A DNA stretch of 64,000 nt from JBBPYC01 sp038200275 (GCA_038200275.1 JBBPYC010000086.1:1-64000), one strand, 5' to 3'. Shown: positions 17,173-26,644, counted from the stretch's first letter. A program made the numbers and translations. The notes: a model not told the origin generated them from the sequence alone.

Positions 17173-18138
17173 TTATTTAATGTAGCTGGCGTCGAAGATT
17201 GCGTTCAAGTCATCGGGCGCTTTGCGGATCACGCCGGCTTCCAGCAGGATCGGCACCGAGTCCCTCATGAAGTCCATCAACGGGCCCGCGAAGAACGCCT
17301 GGTTCGCGGCCTTGTCCTGCCAACGCAGATAAGCAGACGATTTGGCGAACTGCTCACCGCTTTGCTTCACCGCCGAGCCCATGATCTCGTTGGCCTTCTC
17401 AGGCTCGGCCTTGATCATCGCAAGCGCCTCAAAGTACGAATCGGCAAGTGCCTGCGCGGCCTTCGGGTTTGCCTTGAGCCAGGGCGGCGCGCAGCCCACG
17501 GTGTCCATCACCATCGGGTAGTCGAGCGTGGTCGCCAGGATCTTGCCGGCCTGTGGGTTGGCGCGCACGGTGGACAGATAAGGCTCGTAGGTCATCGCGG
17601 CGTCGTTCTGGCCTGCGATGAAGGCTTGCGCGGCCGGTTGCGGCTCCAGCGAGACGAGCTTCACGTCTTTCAAGGTCATGCCGTTTTTGGACAGCATCCA
17701 GGCCAGCCCGAAATACGGCGCGGTGCCCGGCGCGCTGACGCCGATCGCCTTGCCTTTGAGGTCGGCAAACGTTTTTACGTCGTTGCGCACCGCCAGGCCG
17801 TCGGCACCGTAGGACTTGTCGAGCTGAAAGATCTGCGTGATCGGCACGCCGTTCGCGTTCCAGGCGACGTGCGTCTCCACGGTGGTCGCCGCGCACTGGA
17901 TCGAGTTCGAAGCCAGCGCCAGATGCCGATCCTTTTGCGGGATCATCTTGATCTCCAGATCAAGCCCGTTTTTCTTGAAGATGCCGGCCTTGTCGGCCAA
18001 CGTGAGCGGCGCAAACCCGGTCCAGCCGGACATGCCGAGCACGACCTTGGTGTTTTCGGCCTGCGCGCTCGTCATTGTGGCCGCGAGGCACACGCCGGCG
18101 GCCAGCAGCGCGGCGAACTTGGGGTGAATTGAAGTCAT
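17173..18138 (-). CDS. ABC transporter substrate-binding protein, NMT1/SsuA type
   Basis: 321 residues from ATG 18138, preceded by AAGGAAA. The Sec signal peptide ends at TSAQAE. VVLGMSGWTGFAPLTLADKAGIF is the usual opening of NMT1/THI5-like receptors, which bind nitrogen heterocycles or sulfonates. As the first gene of the hut run it probably binds histidine or urocanate. From memory, a homologous pair of transporters beside hutU in Acidovorax has been tied to histidine uptake by mutant fitness; this should be verified. Confidence 0.88.
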   Translation of the reverse strand: MTSIHPKFAALLAAGVCLAATMTSAQAENTKVVLGMSGWTGFAPLTLADKAGIFKKNGLDLEIKMIPQKDRHLALASNSIQCAATTVETHVAWNANGVPITQIFQLDKSYGADGLAVRNDVKTFADLKGKAIGVSAPGTAPYFGLAWMLSKNGMTLKDVKLVSLEPQPAAQAFIAGQNDAAMTYEPYLSTVRANPQAGKILATTLDYPMVMDTVGCAPPWLKANPKAAQALADSYFEALAMIKAEPEKANEIMGSAVKQSGEQFAKSSAYLRWQDKAANQAFFAGPLMDFMRDSVPILLEAGVIRKAPDDLNAIFDASYIK

Positions 18139-18452
18139 GAAGCTTTTTCCTTGTTTCAAAATCGGCGATGGATCCATGCCCGTTGTCGGGTCGCAAGAAA
18201 CGGACCGGGCCGGGCAACGGGTGCGATGATGCCGCGCTACTTTCGCGCAACCCACCGATCCTGGCAATTGCCGAAAACCCCAGCGCGGAGCCCACGCGGG
18301 GCCGCAGTCAAAATGCCGGGGCGCCACACTGCGGCTGCAGGCCGGTAGCTCACCAACGCCGCGATGCCGATCGGGGCGGTGTTTCAAGCTTTTTATGGCC
18401 TGGGCGCACGCCCTTCCTTCGTTTTTTGCTATCTATTCAATAGTAAACCCAA
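18139..18452. promoter_or_regulatory. Divergent promoter region of hut locus and recQ
   Basis: 314 bases between divergently transcribed genes with no convincing ORF. It must hold the promoters of the hut run and of recQ. No match to the published HutC-type operator (CTTGTATGTACAAG-like) is seen, and no clear sigma-70 boxes stand out. The recQ-proximal end carries an AT-rich imperfect palindrome described separately. Confidence 0.5.
18421..18449. repeat. AT-rich imperfect palindrome (GCTAT...ATAG type)
   Basis: TTTTTTGCTATCTATTCAATAG just upstream of the recQ start contains CTAT and ATAG arms in an AT-rich island within GC-rich sequence. It resembles other short elements in this window near 25.5, 34.1, 44.0, 52.2 and 54.6 kb. 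Confidence 0.4.
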
Positions 18453-20360
18453 GTGCCTGAAGACTCGCCCCAGCAAATCCTCGAACAGGTGTTCGGCTAT
18501 GCGAGCTTTCGCGGCGCACAGGGCGAGGTCGTGCGCCACGTGACCGATGGCGGCGACGCACTGGTGCTGATGCCCACCGGCGGCGGCAAGTCGTTGTGCT
18601 ATCAGATTCCGGCGATTGCGCGACAGTTCGCGGGCTGCGGCGTGACGATCGTGGTCTCCCCGTTGATCGCGCTGATGCACGACCAAGTCGGTGCGCTGCA
18701 CCAGGCCGGCATCGAAGCGGCGTTTTTAAATTCGACGCTCGATGCGCGCGAGGCGGCCGACGTCGAGCGCCGCATGTTGAGCAACGACATTACGCTGCTT
18801 TATGCCGCGCCGGAACGCGTGACGACATCGCGCTTCTTGAACCTGCTGGACACGCTGCGGGAGCGCGGCCACTTGAGCCTGTTCGCAATCGACGAAGCGC
18901 ACTGCGTGAGCCAATGGGGGCACGACTTCCGGCCCGAGTACCGCGCACTGACCGTGCTGCACGAGCGTTATCCCGACACGCCGCGCATCGCATTGACCGC
19001 GACGGCTGACGACATCACGCGCGCCGACATCGTGGAGCGGCTGCAGCTGCAAGACGCCCGGCAGTTCATCAGCAGCTTCGATCGGCCGAACATCCAGTAC
19101 AAGATCGTCGAGAAGAAAGAGCCGACGCGCCAGTTGCTGCGCTTCATCCGCGAACAGCACCTGGGCGACGCGGGCATCGTCTACTGCCAGTCCAGAAAGC
19201 GCGTGGAAGAAGTGGCCGATCTGCTGCAGCGCGAAGGCATCGATGCCATGCCGTATCACGCGGGCCTTGATGTCGACGTGCGGCGCAAGCATCAGGACCG
19301 CTTTCTGCGCTCTGATGCAGAAAGCGGCCTCGTGATGGTTGCAACCATCGCGTTCGGCATGGGCATCGACAAGCCCGATGTGCGCTTCGTCGCGCATCTG
19401 GACATGCCGAAAAACATCGAAGGCTATTACCAGGAAACCGGCCGCGCGGGTCGCGACGGCGCAGATGCCGATGCCTGGATGACCTACGGCTTGGCCGACG
19501 TGGTGAATCAGGCCCGCATGATCGACGAGAGCCCGGCCGGCGAAGACTTCAAGCGTGTGATGCGCGGCAAGCTCGACGCGCTGTTGGCGCTGGCCGAGGC
19601 CACCGACTGCCGCCGCGTGCGGCTGCTGCACTACTTCGGTGAGAAGAGCCAACCCTGCGGCAACTGCGACAACTGTTTGAATCCGCCGCCGACCTGGGAC
19701 GGCAGTGACGCGGCGAAAAAACTGCTCTCCACCGTCTACCGCGTGCAGCAAAAGAGCAACTTGAGCTTCGGCATGTTGCACATCATCGACGTACTGCGCG
19801 GCAAGACCACGGACAAGGTCACGCAGTTCGGACACGACCAGGTCAGCACCTTCGGCATTGGCGCCGAATACTCCGAGCAGCAGCTGCGGGCCGTGCTCCG
19901 GCATTTGATTTCCACCGGTGCGCTGCGCGTAGACACCGAGGCCTACAACACGCTGCAGTTGCTCGAAGAGGCGCGTGCGGTGCTGAAAGGCGAGGTGCCG
20001 GTGCGGCTGCGTGAGGTGACGCAGGCGTCTGAGCGCGCGAGCCCGCGCAGCCGCAGCAGCGGCAAGACCCGATCGCGCAGCGGCGGCGCAGCGGGCAGTG
20101 CCGGCAGCGCGCTGCCACCGGCCGCGGCCGAACTCGACGCACCCGCATTGGCCCGCTTCCAGGCGCTGAAATCCTGGCGCAGCGAACAAGCCAAGCAAGA
20201 CGCGGTGCCGCCGTATGTGATCTTTCACGACAGCACGCTGGCCGCGATCGCCGAACGCAATCCGCGGCGCGAACCGGATCTGCACGGGATCACCGGTGTG
20301 GGTGAAGCCAAGCGCGAAAAATACGGCAATGCGGTCTTGCGGGTGTGTGCTGAGTTTTAA
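18453..20360 (+). CDS. recQ: ATP-dependent DNA helicase RecQ
   Basis: 635 residues from a GTG. A 3'-5' helicase acting in recombination and fork repair. Walker A PTGGGKS (41-47), DEAH box (147-150), motif VI QETGRAGRDG (327-336), and the four zinc-binding Cys of the RecQ-Ct domain (C386, C402, C405, C408) are present. A winged-helix domain follows to about 520; an Arg/Ser-rich linker (RASPRSRSSGKTRSRSG) joins it to a C-terminal HRDC domain (about 550-635). The linker is longer than in E. coli RecQ. It is monocistronic and divergent from the hut locus. Confidence 0.97.
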   Translation: MPEDSPQQILEQVFGYASFRGAQGEVVRHVTDGGDALVLMPTGGGKSLCYQIPAIARQFAGCGVTIVVSPLIALMHDQVGALHQAGIEAAFLNSTLDAREAADVERRMLSNDITLLYAAPERVTTSRFLNLLDTLRERGHLSLFAIDEAHCVSQWGHDFRPEYRALTVLHERYPDTPRIALTATADDITRADIVERLQLQDARQFISSFDRPNIQYKIVEKKEPTRQLLRFIREQHLGDAGIVYCQSRKRVEEVADLLQREGIDAMPYHAGLDVDVRRKHQDRFLRSDAESGLVMVATIAFGMGIDKPDVRFVAHLDMPKNIEGYYQETGRAGRDGADADAWMTYGLADVVNQARMIDESPAGEDFKRVMRGKLDALLALAEATDCRRVRLLHYFGEKSQPCGNCDNCLNPPPTWDGSDAAKKLLSTVYRVQQKSNLSFGMLHIIDVLRGKTTDKVTQFGHDQVSTFGIGAEYSEQQLRAVLRHLISTGALRVDTEAYNTLQLLEEARAVLKGEVPVRLREVTQASERASPRSRSSGKTRSRSGGAAGSAGSALPPAAAELDAPALARFQALKSWRSEQAKQDAVPPYVIFHDSTLAAIAERNPRREPDLHGITGVGEAKREKYGNAVLRVCAEF

Positions 20361-20505
20361 AGACCCACTCATGCAGGACCACGTTTGATTGACGCGCGGC
20401 CGCAATCCGATAACGATGAATCAACAATCCACAGGGCATATCGCATGCCGACATGGTCGACCGTGTAGACACCCAAACGCTCCTACTAAAAAAGCAGAAC
20501 GCGCC

Positions 20506-21024
20506 ATGATTTCTGAGCCGAACCCCATCCAGACAAATTGCGGCGAGGTGCCACTCACGCTGACCATCAACGGTCTGAGCCATGACCTGTCTGTGACCCC
20601 CTGGACCACCCTGCTCGACTTGGTGCGCGAACGGCTTGGCCTGACCGGCTCCAAAAAGGGTTGCGATCACGGCCAATGCGGTGCCTGCACCATGCTGGTC
20701 GATGGGCAGCGCGTGAATAGCTGCCTGCAACTGGCCGTGATGAAGGACGGTGCGCAGATCACCACCGTCGAAGGGCTGAACGGCCCGGACGGCGCGCTGC
20801 ATCCATTGCAGCAGGCGTTCATGCAGCACGACGCGTTCCAGTGTGGCTACTGCACGCCGGGACAGCTTTGTTCCGCTGTGGGTCTGCTGGCGGAGGGCAA
20901 TGCCACCACACGCGCCGAGATTCGCGAGCTGATGAGCGGCAACCTGTGCCGTTGCGGTGCATACGTGCACATCGTCGATGCGATCGAGGATGTGCTGGCA
21001 AAGCAGCAGGGCACTGCGGCATGA
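20506..21024 (+). CDS. Molybdenum hydroxylase, 2Fe-2S subunit (PaoA/YagT-like)
   Basis: 172 residues from ATG 20506; the frame is open further upstream but without similarity. The plant-type ferredoxin cluster is GCDHGQCGACT, and the second cluster is in QCGYCTPGQ and NLCRCGAY. The small subunit of xanthine-oxidase-family enzymes passes electrons from the Mo site to FAD. E. coli PaoA has a TAT leader; none is visible here, so this enzyme is probably cytoplasmic. The stop overlaps the next gene by four bases. Confidence 0.92.
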   Translation: MISEPNPIQTNCGEVPLTLTINGLSHDLSVTPWTTLLDLVRERLGLTGSKKGCDHGQCGACTMLVDGQRVNSCLQLAVMKDGAQITTVEGLNGPDGALHPLQQAFMQHDAFQCGYCTPGQLCSAVGLLAEGNATTRAEIRELMSGNLCRCGAYVHIVDAIEDVLAKQQGTAA

Positions 21025-22058
21025 AGCGTTTTGCCTACCACCGCGCCGACAGCGTTGATCATGCATTGCAGTTGCTCGCCAGCGTGACCGATGCGCGCGT
21101 GATCGCGGGCGGCACCAATCTGGTGGATTTGATGAAGTACGAGGTCGAGCGGCCGGCTGCGCTGATCGACATCACGCGGCTGCCGCTGTCGGCGATCGAG
21201 GAAGTGGATGATGACCAGGGCGGCCAGGCGTTGCGCATCGGCGCGCTGGTCAGCAATTCGACGCTGGCGTACGACGAACGCATCAACGCACGCTATCCGT
21301 TGCTCGCCTCCGCAATCCTTGCGGGTGCCACCGCCCAGTTGCGCAACGCTGCCAGCACCGGCGGTAACCTGCTGCAGCGCACCCGCTGCTGCTACTTCTA
21401 CGACGTGGCCACGCCGTGCAACAAGCGCGCACCAGGCTCGGGCTGCGGTGCGATCGGCGGGGTGAATCGCATCCATGCGATCCTGGGCGCAAGCGACAGC
21501 TGCATCGCAACGCATCCATCGGATATGTGCGTGGCACTCGCGGCGCTCGAAGCCGTAGTGATCGTGCAAAGCGCAGCAAACGGGGAGCGCCGCATCCCCT
21601 TTGCGGAGCTGCACCGACTACCGGGTGAAGCGCCTGAGCACGACCACACGCTGCAACCCGATGAGCTGATCGTTGCCGTCGAGCTGCCGGCCAGTACCGC
21701 AGGCTTCGGCGTGCATCACACCTACCTGAAGCTGCGCGACCGGCAGTCTTATGCGTTTGCGCTGGTGTCGGTCGCAGCCGCGCTGGAAGTCGACGGCGAT
21801 ACGATTCGGCGTGCGCGCATCGCGCTCGGTGGTGTGGCGCACAAGCCGTGGCGGGTGCCCGGGGCGGAGCATCGACTGGAAGGTGCAACGGTCGGGGATG
21901 CGGCCTTCAACCAGGCCGCTGAGGCACTGCTCGAAGGCGCGCAGGGACATGGCGACAACGACTTCAAGGTCGAACTCGCACGGCGTGCGATCCGGCGGGC
22001 GTTGCAGCAGGCCGCAGCCGGCACGCCGCAGTCGCAGGTCGACAAGCGCATCCAGTGA
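21021..22058 (+). CDS. Molybdenum hydroxylase, FAD subunit with extra Fe-S site (PaoB/YagS-like)
   Basis: 345 residues. FAD motifs are AGGTNLVDL (29-37) and STGGNLLQR (112-120). Following it, RTRCCYFYD, CNKR and GSGCGAIGG put cysteines at 123, 124, 133 and 142. E. coli PaoB binds an additional [4Fe-4S] cluster in this loop, so the feature marks the PaoABC subclass and not classic xanthine dehydrogenase. The last four bases of the 2Fe-2S gene overlap its start. Confidence 0.92.
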   Translation: MKRFAYHRADSVDHALQLLASVTDARVIAGGTNLVDLMKYEVERPAALIDITRLPLSAIEEVDDDQGGQALRIGALVSNSTLAYDERINARYPLLASAILAGATAQLRNAASTGGNLLQRTRCCYFYDVATPCNKRAPGSGCGAIGGVNRIHAILGASDSCIATHPSDMCVALAALEAVVIVQSAANGERRIPFAELHRLPGEAPEHDHTLQPDELIVAVELPASTAGFGVHHTYLKLRDRQSYAFALVSVAAALEVDGDTIRRARIALGGVAHKPWRVPGAEHRLEGATVGDAAFNQAAEALLEGAQGHGDNDFKVELARRAIRRALQQAAAGTPQSQVDKRIQ

Positions 22059-22108
22059 TGCGCGCTGCCGCCTCGACCAAGCCCCCAATTCAAATTCAAG
22101 GATCGCCG

Positions 22109-24454
22109 ATGGACAGCCAGGACAGCACCACTTACGTCGGCCGGCCGACACCGCGCGTCGACGGGCAACAGAAAGTCACTGGCAGCGCGCGCTACGCCGC
22201 CGAATACGACGCACCGGGCCTGCTGCACGGCTGCATCGTGTCGGCAGGCATCGCACATGGGCGCATCGTATCGATCGATGCGACAGCAGCGCTTAATCTG
22301 CCTGGTGTGATCGACGTGTTCACGCACCTGAACCGGCCGGCGCGCATCTCGGACGAGCCAATCGACTACATGGATTCGGTCGGCCCACCGGGCCAGCCGT
22401 TTCGGCCGTTGCAAGACGACCGCGTGCTGTTCAGCGGCCAGCCGATCGCCCTCGTGGTGGCGGATCATTTCGAAGCGGCGCGCGACGCGGCGGCGCTAGT
22501 CCAGGTGCGCTATACGAGGCGGCCGCATGCAACCGACCTTGAAGAGGAAGTGGCGCACGCCTATCGGCCACCGAAGAAGCGCCTGGGCATCCCCGACCCA
22601 CCGAAGCCGCGTGGGGACTTCGAAGCAGCGTTCGACGCGTCGCCGGTGCAGCTGGTGGCCGACTACCACACACCCGTCGAGCATCACAACCCGATGGAGC
22701 CGTTTGCGACCACCTGCATCTGGAACAGCGACGAGCGCGGCGACGGTGAACTGCTGATTCACGACAAGACGCAGGGCTCGCAAAGTGTGAAGGACTACAT
22801 CGGCTCGGTGTTCGGCCTGCGCGATGCGAAGGTGCGCGTGCAGAACACGTTTGTCGGCGGCGCGTTCGGCTCCGGCCTGCGGCCACAGCAGACCGTTTTT
22901 CTCGCCGTCATGGCAGCACTCGTGTTCGAGCGCTCGGTGCGCGTGACGATGACACGCGATCAGATGTTCGGCCTGTCTTACCGACCCGAGACGCTGCAGA
23001 CCGTGCTGCTGGGCGCCGACAAGTCGGGCCGACTGAATGCGATTGGCCACCACGCAGTCGCCGGCACGTCGACGTTCGAGGACCATCAGGAGCAAGTCGT
23101 CAACTGGTCCACCCTGCTCTATCACGCCGAGCACACGCAGCAGAGCCACCGACTCGCTGCGCTGCACACCAACACGCCGAGCGACATGCGCGCACCAGGC
23201 GCGGTGATCGGCATGTTCGCGATCGAGTCTGCCATGGACGAGCTCGCACACAAGCTGCGCATGGACCCGCTGCAACTGCGGTTGGCCAACTACACCGACC
23301 GCGACGAGAACACCGACAAGCCGTTTTCGAGCAAGTCGCTGCAACGCTGCTACGAGCGCGGCGCAAAGGCGTTCGGCTGGGACCGGCGCACGTTGGAGCC
23401 GGGCTCGATGCGAGATGAAGAAACCGGCGAGCTGATTGGCTGGGGCATGGCATCCGGCATCTGGGAAACCATGGTGTATCAAACCAGCGCGCGCGCCACG
23501 CTGTCGGCCGATGGGCGCCTCACGGTGGCTTCGGCCACGACCGACATCGGCACTGGCAGCTACACGGTGATGGCACAAATCGGCGCCGACGCGCTCGGGT
23601 TGCCGATCGAACGCGTGACCGCACTGCTCGGCGATTCAAGCTTGCCGAAGGCGCCGGTCGAAGGCGGCTCCTGGGCTGCTGCATCCACCGGCTCGGCGGT
23701 GCAATTTGCTTGTGACAAGCTGAAGAAGGAACTGGTGCTGGCCACCTGGAAGATCGACGGCCGGCCACTCGGGCGCGTGCTGGTTGATGAGGTCGAGTTC
23801 GTCGGTGGCCGCATTCGCCGCCGCGACGACCCATCCGTCAGCGTGAGCCTGCAGCAAGTCATGGCCGCATCCGGCAAGCATGAGATCGCGGTCAAGGCAA
23901 CCGCGAACTTCGACGTGCTCGGCATGCTGCGCTACAGCAAATACACGCATTCGGCGATCTTCTGCGAGGTGCGCGTCGATGGGGAACTGGGCAACGTGCG
24001 CGTGACCCGCCTCGTCAACGCGGTGGCGGCCGGCCGCATCCTGAACCCGCTGACCGCGCGCAGCCAGATCATCGGCGGCATGGTGATGGGCATCGGCTCT
24101 GCGCTGCACGAAGAAAGCATGATGGACCACGCGCTGGGCCGCTTCATGAACCACAACCTGGCCGAGTACCACGTGCCGGTGAACGCCGATGTGGAGGACA
24201 TGCAGGTGATCTTTGTGGAAGAGCACGACGACAAGGCAAGTCCGATCGGCGCTAAGGGGTTGGGCGAAGTCGGGATCGTCGGCACAGCGGCTGCGATTGC
24301 CAACGCGATCTTTCATGCGACCGGGCAACGGGTGCGGCAGCTGCCGATCACGGTGGACAAGGTGTTGGGATTGACCGAGTCCCGTACCGACTCCGTGGTA
24401 TCGATCCGGCCGCGTCAAGTTCCCCGCAAGCGCAGCGATTCTTTGTCTGCTTGA
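22109..24454 (+). CDS. Molybdenum hydroxylase, molybdopterin subunit (PaoC/YagR-like)
   Basis: 781 residues from ATG 22109, which has AAGGA 7 bases upstream; an earlier in-frame ATG at 22055 overlaps the FAD gene but lacks such a site. TPRVDGQQKVTGSARYAAEYD opens the family; NTFVGGAFGSG and DMRAPGAVIGMFAIESAMDE are cofactor-binding segments, and GAKGLGEVG near residue 718 carries the catalytic Glu. Related enzymes oxidise aromatic and aliphatic aldehydes. No XdhC or CoxI-type maturation gene is in the window. Confidence 0.93.
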   Translation: MDSQDSTTYVGRPTPRVDGQQKVTGSARYAAEYDAPGLLHGCIVSAGIAHGRIVSIDATAALNLPGVIDVFTHLNRPARISDEPIDYMDSVGPPGQPFRPLQDDRVLFSGQPIALVVADHFEAARDAAALVQVRYTRRPHATDLEEEVAHAYRPPKKRLGIPDPPKPRGDFEAAFDASPVQLVADYHTPVEHHNPMEPFATTCIWNSDERGDGELLIHDKTQGSQSVKDYIGSVFGLRDAKVRVQNTFVGGAFGSGLRPQQTVFLAVMAALVFERSVRVTMTRDQMFGLSYRPETLQTVLLGADKSGRLNAIGHHAVAGTSTFEDHQEQVVNWSTLLYHAEHTQQSHRLAALHTNTPSDMRAPGAVIGMFAIESAMDELAHKLRMDPLQLRLANYTDRDENTDKPFSSKSLQRCYERGAKAFGWDRRTLEPGSMRDEETGELIGWGMASGIWETMVYQTSARATLSADGRLTVASATTDIGTGSYTVMAQIGADALGLPIERVTALLGDSSLPKAPVEGGSWAAASTGSAVQFACDKLKKELVLATWKIDGRPLGRVLVDEVEFVGGRIRRRDDPSVSVSLQQVMAASGKHEIAVKATANFDVLGMLRYSKYTHSAIFCEVRVDGELGNVRVTRLVNAVAAGRILNPLTARSQIIGGMVMGIGSALHEESMMDHALGRFMNHNLAEYHVPVNADVEDMQVIFVEEHDDKASPIGAKGLGEVGIVGTAAAIANAIFHATGQRVRQLPITVDKVLGLTESRTDSVVSIRPRQVPRKRSDSLSA

Positions 24455-24457
24455 CCC

Positions 24458-25447
24458 GTGGGTGAGTTCGACCTGATCACGAAGTACTTCGTCCGTGCAT
24501 CGCCTGTTGCGGGGGGCGTTGTGCAAGGCCCCGGCGACGACTGTGCGCTGCTGTCACCGAAGCCCGGCATGCAGCTCGCGATCTCGACCGATTTGCTGAT
24601 CGAAGGCCGTCATTTCTTGTCCACCGTCAGCCCGAAAAGCCTGGGTCATAAATCGCTTGCGGTCAATCTGAGCGACTTGGCCGCTTGTGGTGCGCGGCCA
24701 GTGGCATTCACGCTGGCGTTGTCATTGCCGCAGATTGATGAAGCCTGGCTGGAGGGCTTCTCACGCGGCCTTTTCGCGTTGGCGGATGAACACGACTGTG
24801 CATTGATCGGCGGTGACACCACACGCGGACCGCTTTCAATCTGCATCACGGTCTTCGGCGAAGTACCCGCCGGTACTGCGCTGCTGCGTTCTGGCGCGAA
24901 GGTGGGCGACGACATCTACGTCAGCGGCACGCTGGGCGATGCACGGCTTGCACTTGAAATCTTTCGCGGCACCGTGCGCGATGCGCCGGCTGAGGTGTTC
25001 CAGCTTGCCCGCGACCGGCTGGAGCGCCCCACGCCGCGCGTGGCGCTGGGCCAGGCGCTGCGCGGAATCGCCACCAGCGCGATCGATGTCAGCGACGGGC
25101 TATGTGGAGACCTGGGCCACATCTTGCAGCGCTCCGATGTGGGCGCTGTGATTGACACTTCCTTGACACTCGACTTGCTGGCCAGCCAATCGGCCTGGAC
25201 GCGTACGCTGTCGGGCGGCCAGGACGCAACTCCGGTGCTCGATTGGGTGTTGTCCGGCGGCGATGACTATGAGTTGGCGTTCACTGCGCCGCCCGATGTG
25301 CGCGCTGCATTGATGGCTGCTGCACAGGCCGCCCGTACGCGTGTGACGCGCATCGGATTCATCCGGGCCGAGCCGGGTCTGCAGTTGCAGGACGGCGAAG
25401 GTCAGCCCGTCGCGCGGCCAACCCCGTCGTTCGACCACTTCGGATAA
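24458..25447 (+). CDS. thiL: Thiamine-monophosphate kinase
   Basis: 329 residues from GTG 24458, three bases after the molybdopterin gene stop. It phosphorylates thiamine monophosphate to thiamine diphosphate. GEFDLITKYF at the N-terminus, GPGDDCALL and STDLLIEGRHF (metal/ATP site), SDLAACGARP, GGDTTRGPLSICI and SGGDDYELAF at the C-terminus are diagnostic. No TPP riboswitch precedes it. Confidence 0.96.
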   Translation: MGEFDLITKYFVRASPVAGGVVQGPGDDCALLSPKPGMQLAISTDLLIEGRHFLSTVSPKSLGHKSLAVNLSDLAACGARPVAFTLALSLPQIDEAWLEGFSRGLFALADEHDCALIGGDTTRGPLSICITVFGEVPAGTALLRSGAKVGDDIYVSGTLGDARLALEIFRGTVRDAPAEVFQLARDRLERPTPRVALGQALRGIATSAIDVSDGLCGDLGHILQRSDVGAVIDTSLTLDLLASQSAWTRTLSGGQDATPVLDWVLSGGDDYELAFTAPPDVRAALMAAAQAARTRVTRIGFIRAEPGLQLQDGEGQPVARPTPSFDHFG

Positions 25448-25495
25448 TCGCGTGTCGAACAACCGGGGGGCCATGCCGTCTGGCAATCACCAAGC

Positions 25496-25533
25496 AGCGC
25501 TGCATTGCTGTACTTTCAAAAAATTGCCAGGCA
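25496..25533. repeat. AT-rich element with AGCGCT edge
   Basis: AGCGCTGCATTGCTGTACTT followed by an A-run lies between thiL and the next gene. It has the same arrangement (AGCGCT, short gap, GCTnTAnTTT) as the element inside mtnN near 54.6 kb. Assignment to one family is tentative. Confidence 0.35.
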
Positions 25534-25562
25534 ACAAACAAGGGCCAAGCTGCCTCTCGATA

Positions 25563-26162
25563 ATGCCGCGCATGTCTTCCATAAAAAAGAATCTCCCAAG
25601 CGGCACCGGACCCAGCAAGATCATGGTTATTCGGCACGCTGAGAAGCCCGTGCCTGGCCGAACCGAGGGCGTGCGTTGGCGCGGCGAGCTCGATCCCGAA
25701 TCGTTGGCACCACTGGGTTGGCAGCGAGCAGGTGCGCTCGTGCAGTTCTTCGAGCAGCCCACAGCACCGCACATCGAACGCCCCGATCACTTGTTTGCCG
25801 TGAGCTTCGACCGCGCGCGGGTCGACTCCAGCCGGCGGTCCAAGCAGACCTTGCGACCGCTGTCACAGAAGCTCGGATTGCCGGTGAACCATCGCCTTGG
25901 CAAGGAGCAGGAGAAACGGCTGGTGCAGACGTTTGCAGCGCTCTCGGGCACCGTGCTGGTTGCGTGGTCGCACGAAAATATTCGGCTGATCGGTGATGCA
26001 CTCGGTGCCAGCGCCCTGACGCCCAGCACCTGGCCCGACGAGCGATTCGACGTCGTCTGGGTGTTCGATCGTCAGGCGGGTCAGATCGCTTTCACCCAAG
26101 TTCCCCAATGCTTGCTGGCCGGCGACAGCCTGGACGCCATTGCGATGGACGAAACGGACTGA
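25563..26162 (+). CDS. Histidine phosphatase superfamily protein
   Basis: 199 residues if ATG 25563 is used; ATG 25572 is as likely, and a longer frame back to 25452 runs through a repeat and has no similarity. KIMVIRHAEKP is the RHG/RHA phosphohistidine motif; SRRSKQTL and the WSHENIRLIG segment supply the other phosphate-pocket residues. The family includes phosphoglycerate mutases, SixA and many small-molecule phosphatases; the substrate here is not apparent. Confidence 0.82.
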   Translation: MPRMSSIKKNLPSGTGPSKIMVIRHAEKPVPGRTEGVRWRGELDPESLAPLGWQRAGALVQFFEQPTAPHIERPDHLFAVSFDRARVDSSRRSKQTLRPLSQKLGLPVNHRLGKEQEKRLVQTFAALSGTVLVAWSHENIRLIGDALGASALTPSTWPDERFDVVWVFDRQAGQIAFTQVPQCLLAGDSLDAIAMDETD

Positions 26163-26217
26163 GGCGCGATGGCCGCCTGTGCTCAGAGAACAGCGATGGG
26201 CAACTCGCTGCCGCTGA

Positions 26218-26562
26218 TCAAGGGGGGCTGCTTGATTCCCATTCGGCAAACCACTGCGCATAAGGCGTGTTGCGCACCATTCGTCGGTTGAGATCGACAG
26301 CGCCATCGGTCCACCAAACCGCACCCCGCTCGCCGAGGCCGACCTTTGCTGCGTGCACGGCCGCTCGGGCCTGCGCTCGAACTTGCGGCGTTGCCGTGCC
26401 GCGAAGCTGCCGGCGCGCGGCCATCAGCGCTTCGACAAAGCGGGTACGGTCGTCCCCGCCCAAGTGCGGATTGGTCGCGCGCCACAGCCGCCCGCGCACG
26501 ACGATGTAGCGGCCGTCCGGGGTGTGCAGCACTGCAGAGTCGGCATCCGGTCGGGTTTGCAT
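26218..26562 (-). CDS. Conserved hypothetical protein
   Basis: About 114 residues from ATG 26562 (an alternative ATG is at 26607). The core YIVVRGRLWRATNPHLGGDDRTRFVEALMAARRQL is a pattern I recognise from short uncharacterised proteins of proteobacteria. The C-terminal half is Ala/Arg-rich with GERGAVWWTDGAVDLNRR and no membrane or signal segment. It lies alone, convergent with the histidine phosphatase gene. No function can be assigned. Confidence 0.6.
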   Translation of the reverse strand: MQTRPDADSAVLHTPDGRYIVVRGRLWRATNPHLGGDDRTRFVEALMAARRQLRGTATPQVRAQARAAVHAAKVGLGERGAVWWTDGAVDLNRRMVRNTPYAQWFAEWESSSPP

Positions 26563-26644
26563 GTTGTCGGTTTTGAGCGGTTGCGAGGCGAAGCAATGAA
26601 TTGCCACAGCGTCCCGCGCGCTGGAGACGCTCCCAAGGAGCGTT

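Noticed and set aside
18139..18452. HutC operator in the hut promoter region
   Set aside because: No CTTGTATGTACAAG-like palindrome was found on reading the region in both directions.
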